Assembly (NCBI GenBank): GCA_015657535.1
Contig: JADHZB010000094.1
Location: 1 to 45,915, forward strand
DNA: 45,915 nt
Source of the DNA: Nephromyces sp. MM_2019
Taxonomy: Eukaryota; Apicomplexa; Aconoidasida; Nephromycida
Direction: 5' to 3'
The position numbers and the translations under genes are program-made. The notes under the pieces are model-generated. The model was not told where the DNA came from, made no database searches, and saw nothing but the letters and a program-made list of their open reading frames with translations. This document shows positions 1 to 14,000 of the stretch, piece after piece; within the stretch, counting starts at the first letter, position 1, and the number at the start of each line of letters is the position of its first letter.

Positions 1-70
1 GAGAATCTACGAAAATCTAAGAGAATCTCCTACAATCTACGAGAATCTACGAAAATCTCCTCAAATCCCC
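1..70. repeat. Decamer tandem repeat at left edge
   Basis: The first 70 bases read as seven successive 10-mers with consensus GAGAATCTAC; the last two are the most diverged. The array starts at the window edge, so its true length is unknown. No coding meaning is apparent. Confidence 0.8.
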
Positions 71-452
71 TACTACCCCCCAGTATCTCTTAGTAGGAGA
101 TGGCAGATACTGCCAATTAGGCGAAAACGCTATATTCTCATCGCACTCAGCCCCTTTTGAACAGCAGAAAATCCATAAAACTAGTAGAACAACGATTTCT
201 CTGCAAAACACAGCAACTCTCAGCACTCTCAAACCACCATCAACTACACGATCCCCTATTTATGAAGGAGGGCTATATAAAGTACACAAAATGATGTCAT
301 TCCTAAAACTGCATCAAAATAAATATACCCTTTAAGAGCACCGAAAAAAACTAGACAGATAAGGAGAAGAAGCTAAAGCAGGATTCATCCCATTCTCCTA
401 AACTTTTGGCCCTTTTTCCCCCCAAAATCAATGAAAAAACATCAAAAAATCT

Positions 453-1031
453 TCATCTTTCACTAACTTTACAGTGCAGTGCTTCTGATTCAAGCAACAG
501 CCTAGCAATCTCCTGATGCTCTTCCCACACTGAGGCATCATCTGCTCGCCTAAACAAGCTCTCTTGGATATCTCTGAATAGCGCTGGCTTCAACTCGGAA
601 GTGTTCAACACGGAGTTTAGCCTCATATGAGGGTGTTTCTGGGCAACCAAATTTCCCTCTTCTTCATCCAACGGAGTTTCGTTTTCCTGGCTTGTTAGCA
701 GACCACTGGAGATGTTTTCTGTTCTTAAATTTCCTGCTTGACTATCAGTTTTTTCTGAGTTATCATCTTCACGAGAAGAAGATGAGCTGAAACCCTCTTT
801 TTTCCCTTGCCCAATTCCGCCAATCTTTCTTCTCTGCCTGTCTTTAGAGCCAGGGAAAATCTCAGCGCTCAGTTTAACCACGAAAGTGGGGACTCTCGTT
901 GCATCATGCGTACTTGCAAGATGTGTGTAGCCTACTGCTCTTTTCACTATGCCCACTTTAGGAGCATGAAAGCAGATTTTCTTTGCATTAAACTTCAGAG
1001 AAGTGGCAAAAAATCTGCCTAAATTCCACAT
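453..1031 (-). CDS. Unknown protein, possibly mitochondrial, 192 aa
   Basis: I do not recognise this protein. A single open frame starts with MWNLGRFFATSLKFNAKK, which is basic, rich in hydroxylated and aromatic residues, free of acidic residues and looks like a mitochondrial presequence (inference). Residues about 20-60 are well ordered in composition, about 75-125 are low-complexity (serine run followed by acidic residues), and the last 45 residues are charged and helix-like with repeated Leu/Glu (ELKPALFRDIQESLF, EIARLLLESEAL). Composition differs clearly from the surrounding non-coding AT-rich DNA, which supports real coding. A mitochondrial ribosomal or other organelle protein is possible but not shown. 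No introns were needed, although an upstream exon cannot be excluded. Its 5' end faces the protease's 3' end about 4 kb away. Confidence 0.55.
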   Translation of the reverse strand: MWNLGRFFATSLKFNAKKICFHAPKVGIVKRAVGYTHLASTHDATRVPTFVVKLSAEIFPGSKDRQRRKIGGIGQGKKEGFSSSSSREDDNSEKTDSQAGNLRTENISSGLLTSQENETPLDEEEGNLVAQKHPHMRLNSVLNTSELKPALFRDIQESLFRRADDASVWEEHQEIARLLLESEALHCKVSER

Positions 1032-1058
1032 GATGAGCAGGCTAGAAGAAAGTTAAAG

Positions 1059-1190
1059 AAACGCCATCATTTGTTGTTTGTTGAGAAGAAGAAGAAGAAG
1101 AAGGGAATCGACAAAAAGCCATCAATTGCTGTTTCCTCGATGAGAAGAAAAGAACACACAAAAGCCATCAAAATGGCCGTTTCCTCGACT
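1059..1190. repeat. Three imperfect direct repeats
   Basis: Three related stretches lie at about 1059-1091, 1115-1152 and 1160-1190. Each starts AAA(C/-)GCCATCA, followed by a TTGTTTG/CTGTTTCCTCGA-like core; the first two also carry TGAGAAGAAG. They sit just upstream of the start of the 453-1031 gene. A 103-codon open frame on the plus strand (1071-1382) crosses them but I do not trust it as a gene. Confidence 0.5.
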
Positions 1191-4100
1191 GTCCTTTTCG
1201 CTATAGTTATCCGTGAGTTTATCGCCTATTTGCTTTACGCTCGCAGAAAAGCAAAGCTACCGGTAGATGAGTCCATCTCTGCTCCGTTTGAAATAGAAAC
1301 GCAGCATAAGCGATTCACATCTCATAGTGTTGCGCTTAGTGTAGTAAAGGCAAACTTCAGCTATCCACTCTGTAAGCTTTAAGGGAGTTTCTGGGTCAGT
1401 AATACGGGGAACCACACCATTCTGTGATCCACCGTGTTGTTGATAAAATCAATAAAAAAGAAAAAACAGTTGAAGATGGCGAATTTGTTGCAAAGTTGAT
1501 GAATTTTGATGTTTTTCTCATACATCTACTCAAGTAGCGCATCTAGGCCTTTGCTAAAGTTTCAGTCGAAGACGGCAAATCTGGTGCAAATCTGCCATAT
1601 TTTGGTTAATTTTTCATCAATCTACTAAAATAGAGCATCGATTTGTTTGCTGTAAGCTACCGAGAGGAAGCTAATTTCGTAGGTTGACCCACTACTAGTG
1701 AAGATACATAAGACCGAATGACAGCAAGAATTCCCTTCCTTTGAGCATATCATAAGCATTAAAGATTATATGCAATTTCATCATACACTTGCTTGATATC
1801 AGAAGATGGCCAAGGGATCTTCCTGTATATACCTCTTTTCTAGAGACTTTCGCCCAATGTTTTTTACGGTTTCTAGGAGTATTTTTAACATAAAACTTTG
1901 CTACCAAAAGATATACCTCCAACCTTCTTCTTCTAATAGCATTCTCAATTAAAGTAAACGCTGTAAGCATATATTCATGTTCTTGACGATTCAGGCTGTG
2001 CCGGAAAACATTCTATTGATTGCAAAATCTCCTTTAGAAGACAAAACGAAACCCTAGTGTAGGCGACAAAGCATGATGCTAGGCAACCGTTGATCAGCGT
2101 AGTCACTCCACAGTTCTCTGGGAAGTGTAGGGAGAAATATCGTGTATGTTGCTGTGTGTGCGTATCCGCATGTGCATGCGTGTTTTTATACGTGCGTGCT
2201 TGTTTTCATAGGTGTGTGTATGTTCGCTTTCATGGGTGTGTGTGCGTTTTTTCCTTGATGCCTGTAAAAATCGGCTAGTCTAGCACAGAAAAGAGCTACT
2301 ACGATCATCACATTCTTGAGCAAAACTATCAGCTTTTTAAGAAGTAAATTTACTTGTGCTCCTTTCCACGGTACATTGAATGCTGCGCCTGATAAGCATC
2401 CTTTTTCAGGTTGACTATTCAATCACTAAATGATACTCTAGCATCTTTACACTAGCTACGCTAGACTAGCTTTAGATGTGTCATATATAAAGTGCATTCC
2501 ACCTTCCTCACACCACCATCACCTGAATATCTACATTTATATAGCTTTCCTCCCTCAATAGAACATAAATCACCACCAGCTTAACCTCTTCTTTTTCTAC
2601 ACCCTCGAGCTGCATATATCATTTCTAAACAAATCTGGCAAATCAAAAAATTAAGACTTAAATTTCAAACCATGAAAACGCTTTTTTAGAAAAGCAAAAA
2701 TTCCTTTCAAAATTTTTCGTCCACTACACTCTTAGGTTATAATAATGTAAAGGCAAAGAAAATGAAAAGAAACTTTCGCATCATTTTTCTGCGTAGTTTG
2801 AGGAATAGCTTCTGCAAGCTTTAAAGTTTTTTTTTTCTTCTTTTTGAAAAATCGCATAATGCGAAGTCAAAGTATGGCATACTGATACTCTCGGTTAAAA
2901 GCGAGGATGCAGAAATGCGATTCTCTTGCCTTTTGACGCTCACACGTTTTAAAATGCCAATGAAACAAGTAAATTCGGTGTTGAAGGCTAAAAGCTTTTT
3001 TTGCGGCATTAATAGGAGCAAAATGAGTTTATATGGCGGATATCGCATATACACATACGTTTCTATTTATTGGTAAAAGTACTGCTACTTTCAAGCCAAA
3101 ATCCGGAAATAGAGGTATTTGCTGTGCTGTAGATTCATCAGATACTAAGAATTCAGTAATGTGGTGATTAGTATTAGCGATTCAGCTGGACTTTATTAGG
3201 CAATACATTTAGATGAGCATCTATGGATTTCTGCTATATTGTACCTTAGTATTCTTGAAGCTGCTTTCACACACGTGGAAAATGAAGTGTCTTGACTACT
3301 CAACCTCCATGAGAAAAACCTGTTCCGTCTCATGGGGGAACATAGCCAAAAAAAACTCTACCTGCGAACAACAAAACTAATGTTTTTAGGAGAAAGATAA
3401 GAATTTTTTGTTACTAATATTAGCTACAATGGATTATACTATAACTACAATGGAAAAAAATATCGAGATAATTTGCGCTATCTTAGAGCTATCATACGTT
3501 ATTACCAGACTTGCACACTAGTATTTTTTAAATTCGCCTGGTTTCATCATTCTGCAAGCATAGGCTACTCATTACAGCTACTGCTGGAAAGAGAAAGCTT
3601 TTCCTAAGTCACTCTTTTTTGCTGATCCTGCATACCAAGTTGAGGATACTTGATTGCCTCATCTTTGGCTTAATTCTGCCGTCTAGCTATCACTTCTAGG
3701 ACTCATCCTGCGTAAATCAGTAAAGTTTTACGCAATTCCCAATCCTTTCTATTCTTTAAATGGTTTTTGGTGGTTTTTCTTTCGCATTCTAGGCAAGATA
3801 AAACCGGGCAGCCAATCATATTTGACCTCTCTAGACGTTTATCTCTCGAGCTTCCTATTAAACTGTGTATTTTTACTACTTGCATCTGCCCGGCAAGCAT
3901 CTCCTGCCTCTTGATCGCATCGCAGTTGTGATATTTTTTTGGTTCCATTAGCTTATTTTCCTTAATTTTTCATGCTTAGTAAACAAGATACTAGCTTGCG
4001 GGTACTTCTTGGTAACAATAGTATGCTGAGCCCCTTTACTTTTTAAGGATGCTTGCAAGGCACGGAATTAAGTTTGCCTTGAATATATGTTTAGCCAGGA

Positions 4101-5066
4101 ATATATTGCGCATTTCAATCTTTTGTTCCTTCGCATCAAACCAATGAATGAGGAGACATTTTTGTGGAAAAATATACCTGGATTTTTTTTATCATAGAAG
4201 CTGACGAATAAAGCTGATTCCCAAAGTCTTTGCGATGGAAAATTTCTTCTAATGTATCCCAAATCAAAAATATCTGTGAATAATACAATTTTTTATACTT
4301 GAAAGCATAGCATCGATCCAGTTTACGCCTATCATTCAGGTCGATAGCAAAGGGAATGTCCACACAATCCAATTACTTACCGCAAGTAGATGAGGCGGAA
4401 GGCTTACGCACAATTAATTGTCGATTCAAGCATAATTTATGCAATCGATGTCAGAGGGAGGTAGAGTTCACTGTTTCTTTTTTAGAGAAGAAACAGATAA
4501 TAAGTTTAGAAGTCTTTTCCACTGAACATGTGGATATACGCTTACGGAAAGGTACTGGTAAGCACGGAGATTTTAAGTGAGAAGTGGAATATTTCAGAAT
4601 GAAATTTTGTCGCTGCGTAAAGCATTGACACGGCATTATTAAGGCTGAATAATAGAGGATATGCAAATTAGTGAAGAAGAAGTCGTCAGGATCACAAAGT
4701 ACAGTTACAGTCTTAATGTCAGCATGCATCGAAGGAAAAGGCGATGACCGCGTAGATAGCGTCACTTTTTTGCAGAGCAAGCAGCACTCTGACCTTGTTC
4801 TTAGAAGGATAGGATGCTTTGTAATTCATACGAGCATATATATAGTATGCAGATATTGGCAAATTACTCAAGAGCTTTGGTAGGTGAATAGAAGACATCA
4901 TGTTCAGAGATAAGATTCCGGAAAGGCCCAGTATAAGCGCATCTAGGCGCACGCTTAAAATATATTTTTTGTTAACATAAATCTGCCTCTTCATGGCTTG
5001 TAATCTACCTCCAAATTAGCGCCTGCTCCAGTCATTTATTATGTAACCTGAGAAGGTCAACCCAGC
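1191..5066. other. Non-coding stretch between two minus-strand genes
   Basis: AT-rich sequence with stops in all frames and only short open frames that look like chance. It holds a GT-rich microsatellite-like tract (listed separately). The distal part should contain the 3' UTR and polyadenylation region of the protease, as its stop codon is at 5067. No other gene was supported. Confidence 0.5.
2141..2251. repeat. Degenerate GT-rich tract
   Basis: A run dominated by TGTG, GTGCGT and GTGTGT steps, interrupted by short T-rich spacers such as TTTTCATAGG and TTTCATGGG that recur about every 25-30 bases. It is a decayed microsatellite or minisatellite. The small open frames across it are a by-product. 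Confidence 0.6.
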
Positions 5067-8000
5067 TCAAGTACTGGTACTCGATTTTTTGGACAAACTT
5101 TCTAGCAACTGCGTATTTTCTGTGGAGTGCCGGGCTCTCGCGAAACCAACCTGTGAAATAAGTTGATTTTTTTTATAATTTTCTTGTAAATATACTAAAA
5201 AAACCTAGAAAATGAGGTTTTTACATACGAACAGGAGCTCAATTTGATGCACAATCTTGAGCAAGAGCCATCAAAACCAAATTTGCCATATTAGTTTTTT
5301 ATCAACTCATCTATAAGTAGTAGTAATAATAATTTTGCCGGGAAGTAAAACCTGAACAAAATCCTGAGTTAACTAGAAACGCATAGAGAATCTTTATTCA
5401 AATTATTTACTTTCTAATAATATCTCTTATAGAATCAAAAATTCCAAATTTTTTTAGCTTCTTCAATATTTTTTTAGTTTGACAAAAAATCAGACATAGT
5501 AATGTTGTGGATGAAGATCGAAAGAGTAGCCCTTCAATACGTGTCAAACTTCCCTCTAGCATTTAAGCTGTTTACACTTTTTTTTTTAATAATAAAACTT
5601 CATTGCAAGCTCTTAGATGAAAGTAATGCTAGTGTACAAATAAGAAAGAACAAGAACGAACAATTACATTTCATATCATAGGAGATATCCGATGATGCCA
5701 TTCAAATCTAAGGATACGAAGAAAACAAAAAGCCTTGAAATGTAGCAAATGGTAAAATTTCTGTTTAAGCAAGATATTTTTACCATAGAAGGTTTTCCCT
5801 TGTCTCCTTTCAGGAAAGCGGTATAGTAGTGCCTCATAAAGGCCTCCATACCCAAGATATACGCTTTGCCATACTTTTTGGGGACGTCCACTTGCATATA
5901 CAGAGGTTTACAATAGCCATCATTATCCACCACCATGTACTGATCAGGCTTCAGAGTGATAGTCTTTCCTTCCTAAACAAATTCACAGGAAGACTAGTGT
6001 ACTTTAGGGCTTTTCGTGATGGCAAGCAGATAATGAGCCATTTTTTCCTAGCAAAGAAGCTATAGAATATTAAGAGTACAAGCTAAGACGCATTAGAATT
6101 CACGAACATCGGAAGTATCTCTTAACTATGCGCTTTTTCCATTTTAAAAGGGATTTCATCCGGAAAATGAATAAATCAAGTTGTGAAATAGAATGGCTAT
6201 ACCAACTGATTATGCAAGCAGAATTTTGCATATCGTACATATGCTTGAATCGAGTCAAATTATGCATTATACTAGCGGTACAGCCCAGATTTAATACTAC
6301 TGAAAAGGCAGCAAACTGTCGGCAGTATCACCGCATCCGCCATGATAACTCAACCCTAAAATTCCAATGCCAAAGTGCCTTGAAAACTGCTGGTTAGCCG
6401 TAGATACAAACAACTCCTAGTTTATGTAGGGGCATACAATTTTTAGTATATGGTATACACAGCAATATGCTGGTCATGATCCAGTAATTAACTTAGGGTA
6501 AGATAACAAGTGCATAACACACAAATTCACAATAAAATTTTTTCAGGAATAGATCAGACAGATGCTCCCAACTATTGAAATTTCAAAATTACGCTTACCG
6601 CATGTTCACAAAAATTTGCATATCTAATGCATAGAAAAGGTGAGCTTTAGTGCAAAAATTCGTTTGTATTACAGAAAAAAAATTTTCTTCCTGTAAATAG
6701 GTTAATACTAAAAAAAAATCACTTCACCGTTATACCCTTCTGGATTTATTTCTAAAGGCAGTTTGCAACCATAAAATAGTGCATTTAAAGTAAAGTTTGA
6801 CTTAAATGATGCTGATGCTTTACAGGTGCGCAGTATACTTTTTTGCAAAGAAAGTTTAGATTCCCCCAAAAAATGACTAATGCAGTGCTTTGGTTTTTAC
6901 ACACACCTACATAAGTATCGTAGTTAAAGGATTGCCTATCGATGGCATTAACCAAGACCCATTAATACCGCATTTATTTTATGTTTATATATACAAATTT
7001 ACCGCTTACTTCTTAATACGCCAAAATTTACCGTTACAATACTAGAATGAAAAACCATTTTCTAAGTATAAAAATATCAAATCCTCAGAATGTAAAAAAG
7101 CTAAAATCTTTCAATAAAATCAGGACTTTATGGTATAAAAACAATTTTAATCATCTTTTCAGCAAGAAAATAAATCCTACCAACCCATCTGTTCACTTAA
7201 TGATGGGGGTTACGCGATTAAATTTTCTACAAGTCAGTGGTAAAGAAAAGCAAAAATGTTAAAAAAATTTTGCTTTTCTTTGTATATAATGTCAGCAGTG
7301 TAGTCATAGGAGATGACTAACAATTTTAGTTTAGCTAAATAAGAGCAGTGGGAACACAGAAAAGTTATCGAGACCTTCATGTTTGCATTAACAATACGTT
7401 TTCCCCTATAACAAAATTGAAAATACCTAAATCATTTGACTGTCCATGCTAACCATATATATTACACCACATAGAATTTTCAAATGGTGTATTAAGGCTG
7501 TTTGAATGATGCTAGCTTAATTGTAGTTTTATAAAATAACAACTACGAAGCAAGTGTGGAGGTCTGCTTACCACAATGTACCGAACATCTGGATAGTCCT
7601 TGATTCCCTCTAATGTTCCATCCGTGCAATCCTGTAGATAAGAAAGCAGTAGCTTCTAGCTCTATAGCAAAATTATTACCAAGCTCCGTAGTTATTATAC
7701 AGCAAGCATGGCACTAGTGACGATGCTTTTTCCAAACTTAAACTTTCAGGATACCGAATACAAAGTGAGCGCTTTGAAACTTCATAGCTTGTGGGGTACG
7801 CGCCAACTAATTTACATACTTTGAAAACCAAAAAATGCACTGCCAATATTGGCATGCCAGTGCGAAGCAGCGTATAGGGGTGTTTCATTAATTGTGGTAT
7901 TCTTAATAGTTCAGTTGCACTGCTGTCTGCAGGCTACGTAGACATGCAGCAAAAAAAAATTCCGCATGCATGAGTTTCCGTAAGCTTTAACGCAATATTA

Positions 8001-11000
8001 GCCTACAGAAAGTCGCAACATCTTCCGGAGGGATTCTTTACAAAAAAGGGCAATTAATAAATTCTGACGCTTTTCAAAGCAAAAACTACCATGAATGACT
8101 CAAACTTGTTTGCAAAGGGAAAATTGTAAAATATCATAGAAAGAAAATGGCCTAGCATGTGAAGGGAGCTACTAAAGTTCTGATTGCGATATATCCCCAA
8201 AAATTTTCAATCAACTAAAACCTTTAACCAGACAGGTTTAATCATATTAATATAAAAAAACGAGATTTTGAAAGCTGATATACAAGAAAATTCAGCTACA
8301 ACAAATACGAGTTGTTTCAAAACTACATACAAGTGCTATGAACATAGTGATATCTAAATATGGCCCATTTGTTTTCTTTCAAGATCTGAAGCACAAATGC
8401 AGGGCTACATGCGAACAAAGGCCGCCATAAGCATGATGGCCTACCAAATCAGCTTTCAGGACATCTAGTAGCATTTCAAAATTGTGCGTTTTCGGTTTTT
8501 TTTATTGGTTGATGGTAGATTTAAAATAACGAGTTTCATCGATCGATTGTGCTCGTGGTAAAATGAGACGCCGTGCTTTTTTAAGATTGTGCACTCACTC
8601 AGTCTCATATGCTGATTATCGCAAGTTACAGTTTTTCAATTGCGACTTACCCTCTTTGGCATCATCGAGAGGATGCTATGCAGCTCGTCATGTGGTACCG
8701 TGTTAAACGTTGTTCCAGAATCGAAGATAAGGAAACTGCGCTCATTGCAGCATACGCGTTTGTTACCTACCCACAGCTCATCTAGTCGAGTTTGCCAATA
8801 GTGTTCCTTCACCACTTTGACGTATTCGAGAGGAGGATGGAAGAACATCTCGCTCGTTCCTCCAAAGAGTATGGCTGAGACCTGTAGAAATAGAGAAAAA
8901 ATAATTCAGCTAACATTAATGGTACCCAGGAAAGGGATTGAACTCAGCGAACAGAAGGGCCTTGCAATTAAGATTAGTGAAATCCACCAATAAATATTTT
9001 GATTACAAAACAGCAAATAAGCAGCTATTTTTTATGGGAGCAGTGAATGAAAGCAAACTAAACACGAAACAGCCAAATTAAAAAATTTTCACAAAAAGAA
9101 TAAAAAAAAAATTTTCTAAGCTCTATAAATTTTAAAAGATGAATCTATGATGAAAATCAAAGTGCGATGAAAACGATTGCCCCATCTAAGAGGATATTGT
9201 GGCATATTGAAATTATAAAATTAATTTTTTTGTACGAAAAGCATGGTACAAATTTTATGTTAAAATCTTGGGTTTTTTTAGGCAAATTCCAAAAACTAAA
9301 ATCAACCAAAACGAAATTTTCATTTTTTCTAACAATGCAATATCAAAGCAAATACCGCAGCAAAAAGTACGCTAAGTGGAATGCCATTAAGTTCATAGCA
9401 GTTTCTACTAGAAAAAACCTAAATCTCCAATAAGATGCACAAAAATTTAGCCCTAAATAATTTCTTCCTTGCGTACATCATGAAAAAAGGAATTGCAAGG
9501 TTACTTCCCGCTGTGTAGTTGAAAATAAAATATAGAATATAAGTTAGTTGCTCTACCTCCAATATCCAGCGATACTAACAACTTTCTACTCATCCACTAA
9601 GCACTTAGGAAAAGTGAAAACGAAATAAATCACGACGGCCTATTTGAAATATCTTTTTAAAACTATGTGTCCCTCATATTCTAGCTGACACCTTGCGATA
9701 TACTCCACGCAAAGCACCAAGCACACACAACCTAAATTCATAGGCAGCCCTTTGCCGAACTTAATTATTATTGCACATATTTCACTGAAATGAAAACTCT
9801 AATAGTGCTCCTGGCGCATATTCAACCTTTATCTTCTCGGCTGCCAGTATTGTTCTGTAGTCTTTAGTTTCACCACAATCTCATGAATATCTTTAATTAG
9901 CGAAAAAACCCATCAGAGCTACACTAGGTCATAGCGACGTGCTAGCTTTCAGTATAAAATAAAAAGCTGCCACATAATTAGTAGGAAGCTAGCATTTCTG
10001 CTAATTTACCGGTGAGGAGTGAGCAACATAAAATGAGAATTCCTTCTTTTTCAGCCCTCCCTGTTGAACGAGGTTGTCAAAGAAAGAGTTTCCTCCCATA
10101 GAGTTCATCTCAGAAAAAGATAAACCTATTATCCCTTCAAAATTGATGCGCTGGAAAAAGTAGTAGTTAAATTATTACATAGTTAATAAATGTTAGACTG
10201 AAAGCAGGTATTGCTTTGAGCATAATTCAATGTGGAGTAATTTAAGTTGTGGCTAGAAGGTGCAATCCCAGTATGAAAACATGGCTATCTAGCTTAGGCC
10301 GTATTGCATATTGCATACCACATGCTTAACATCATCGCCAGTGTGATGCTTGGCTCATCTCATCGAAATAAACATACAAGGATATTTGAGCATGACACAT
10401 AGCTTCAAGATCTGTTACCCACTGCAAGATACATAAAATTCCATGCTTGTATTGAAGTTTTCTCTGCTATGTAAACACGCCGCATAAAAAGACTATAAAA
10501 GCTTACATCAAATATGTTTGGATTTTCTTTCCCTTTTTCGGTGTCTATTACGCCGAATCGTTGATTTTGAACCATTAAATTGGATATACCTACGCTATCT
10601 TCGCCGATTCTCCCACTTATTTCACCGGTTGCAAACTGTACGAAAATTGAGCAAACAACAAGCATAAATATGTGCGTTTGAGTCAATGAAGACAACGAGA
10701 AAATCCCAAGGTAAAAAAGGATGGAAAAATGCAGAATTTATCTGAGAATAATGTTACAATATATATCCCCAGCTCTAAGGGAATTATAAGTAAGCGATAA
10801 GTCGAGCGAAGCCCTAGTTACTTTTCTCGGCAATATTTTTTTTTCTTTTTTCAAAGTGATATTTTACAAATTAATCTATTTCTTAATTTTACAAGCTAGC
10901 TGTTAGGCTCATGCGTGGAAGCAAAAAAAACGTAAAATCTAGCGGATAAGCTGCAAAACGTTAGAGCACATGGTTACGAATTTAATGTAAATAATGTATT

Positions 11001-14000
11001 TCAATATACTATGCGCCTAAATAACCAATCCTGCCTACCGTGAGACTGGATATTTGAAGCATAACAATGGTGGGCATGAATACTTACAAATATAGTAAGG
11101 AAATTTTCCGGGTTGATCCGCTTGAACGTTTTGGAAACACCGGGGTCAAACTGATGAACCTTAGTACATGAAGATTCATGGCAGTTCTTCCCTACGACCC
11201 ACATATTCCTGAATTCAGGCATACGAGATTGATTACAGCGAAGAAGCTAAAAATAGAGGTTCATATTAAGAGGAATTTTCTCAAAGTTAGCCCATAGCAT
11301 TTTAACCCTGAGACTTCAGCCCCTCTTAGAATTTCTAGTTGCCTCTTTCATGTGTAATGAGCATATTACATGAACTAGAGAAGCAAACTAACAATTAAAA
11401 GACCCTACAGGAAGCTACCAACAGACCGACATAGCATCTGCTTCCATTTTTCTTCGTAGCGCACTGGTATATTGCAATTTAAGTAGCTCTCTTAATACTT
11501 TTAGTCTCCCACCTAGTTTCAAGTACTTTAAATGATATGGTTGATCATGCGAAATCACAATAAACACTTTTTTAAGTATGGCAAATCTAGAAAACCTAAA
11601 GGGAAGTGGTAGGGCATTAAAACATCACAATGCCACCTAGGAACTCAGGTATTCTGATAAAAAAGCAGAGGAAAGCATATAGTGTGCAAGCAAAATTATG
11701 GATTTAGTGCACTAATATCGTGCTTTATAATAACAGATGCTATGCCTACCCGCTTCCCGTGTCGAAAAGCAATCTGAAGCGCTGAGGAGGATTACCGATA
11801 TCGATATGGGCGATATGTTGACTCTGCAAAAGGACGGTGCACCAATTAAAATAGAATGTCGTGGTAGCTTTTGGCATGCACCACGGTAGCACTCCGAACA
11901 AGCCTTGCAGAAAGCCCCCATATTGCTAATTTAACACAACCTTGCGTAGAGAAATACAATTTTCTACTATAAAGGGATACGTAATCTTCATATTGCTTCG
12001 TTCTGAACATTTATTTGATATACTAACACTACTTTCTAAATGCATTATCCAGAAATCTAGAAGATAACACAGTTTCACGGGGTAAGTGCAAGTAACCATG
12101 CACACAAGGCATATTGGCAAATAACGCATACAATTTCAAAACTAGTGTGACATATGGAAGCTGCTTGATACTAGATACCTCCACAAATTACCAATATATG
12201 AAAATAGTCCCTTGGAGTGTACTTACATCTCTTGTCTCGAATATAGGGACCTTGATCTGCCTTTTATGGAGCGCTGTAATGGCTTTGCTACCTACAGAAT
12301 GCTTCTGTGAAATATCTTTTTTAACTGCATCCTCGGCGATTGTCGGTTTCCGGTCAACTCCTAAGTATGACATACCCTTTGTAATACCAGCCGCTCCTTT
12401 CTTTCTCATTCGATCGTGCCCACTTTCGGTTCTTCCTGTTTGTGGTCGTTGGGATTCAGCATTATAGCTACCGTTATGTACTTTGTAACTTTCTCCCAGT
12501 GCAATGAATGGTAGCTGGCCATTGGCGATCATCTTATGATTTTCTTCTAGCAGGTTCATAGATCTCGTGGAAATCCTCCTGGCAGCTCCACCCTTCGATC
12601 CTTCGGTGAAATGTGATTGTAGCATCAGGGGTACTATTGATAATCCCCCTCCTTCAATGGTGGAAAGCGACAGCAGCGACGCGCTGTCTGCTTGTGTCGC
12701 CGCTTCAGCGTCCTATAAGCACGAAAGGTTTTTTTATGTAAATATGTATATTTTGCTTCTTTCTACCTATAGTTTCGACTTATGACGGAGTAGATCTCTT
12801 TGATAGAATAGCATTTTTTCTACGACATGCTTGAGCTCGGAATGCTAGAGTATGCAACTCCGTACGTTTTGCCAATCTCCGAATCAAAATGCTCTAATGT
12901 ACTCTGTTAACAACCGTCATATCTTTCCGATATCTACTAGCCATGAACCGAGAACTCGTGGTTCTTCAAGGTGCTATATATTGAGGTATATACACTTTGT
13001 CACTTTTCCCGTGTAACTTCTACGGCAGTACTACAAAAGCGTTATTCACTGCCACTAGCTAAACTTCTAGAGGCCTCTTATACCCAATTTAAACCATTTC
13101 ACCTCGTTAAAAAGTGTGGTGACCTACGATACTTCTATTTTGCAAACAACATTGGGTACTTTTCCTGGAGCCCATCTAAGCACTTCGGTATCACCGGTGA
13201 AAGATCGCCACCTGGTACTTGTAGCCTATCATTTTGCGCCTTTTTTTCAGTAACGAATACAACCACACTCCTCTCAGCTTTTGCCATTACACAACTAGCC
13301 ACGCGCCATTTTTTAGCTCTAACACCACTCCCATATTTTCATACTTGTTGCTATTCTTATGCATTGCAATATCACCTACAGGGACATTTGTGTGCCTATG
13401 CAATGTTTCTTGTGGGCTCCTGGTTACATTTCTTGAACCATCAATTACGTGATATACACTCACCAGTCCTACATGCAGTTGATATACAACGTCAACGAAA
13501 CCCATTACGAATTAGCTATTTTCCCGGCGTGGAAATGCTATGACCGCCTTTAAAGCACTCAGGTGACTCACTTCTCCGCCTTCCCTAGTTATAACCACTT
13601 ACGCAGTTATTCCACCATGCCCCAGCCGAAATATTTGCTAGAACTAGGCCCTACTCTTATGGAAGTGATCCTACGGCAGACTTTGAACTATCAGCTTTGC
13701 AGACAGCCTTCATTTCACTATTCCCTCCCACTATTCATTTTTTTTGTCACTACCTTAGCGTGATCCTGGATATCCTCATCCCCCCGTAAATCTTCCAGAT
13801 CACTTCCGATTGCCTCATAGCTGCCAAGATCTAGGAGCGCAGCTTCTTCCTTTTTAGTACCGAGAGTCACATTATTTTTTACTGCACTAACAGCAATACT
13901 CCCATTAGATGTTATGGGGGTGGTGTTGGCCCCTTCTCGAGGATTGCTCTCTTGATTTTTTGTGTGTCGCTGCTCTACAGCTGCGGCATAAAATGATTGA

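Noticed and set aside
47..232. Signal-peptide-like 61-codon frame on the minus strand
   Set aside because: It has no ATG start (TTG), lies partly in the decamer repeat, and its hydrophobic part follows an acceptor-like pyrimidine tract. Support is too weak to call an exon.
5676..5783. Read-through C-terminus of the protease with a hydrophobic tail
   Set aside because: The open frame continues past PSM to a stop at 5676, giving a membrane-like end. A clean GTAAAA donor and a downstream exon at 5150-5067 giving the family-typical VGFARA make splicing the better explanation.
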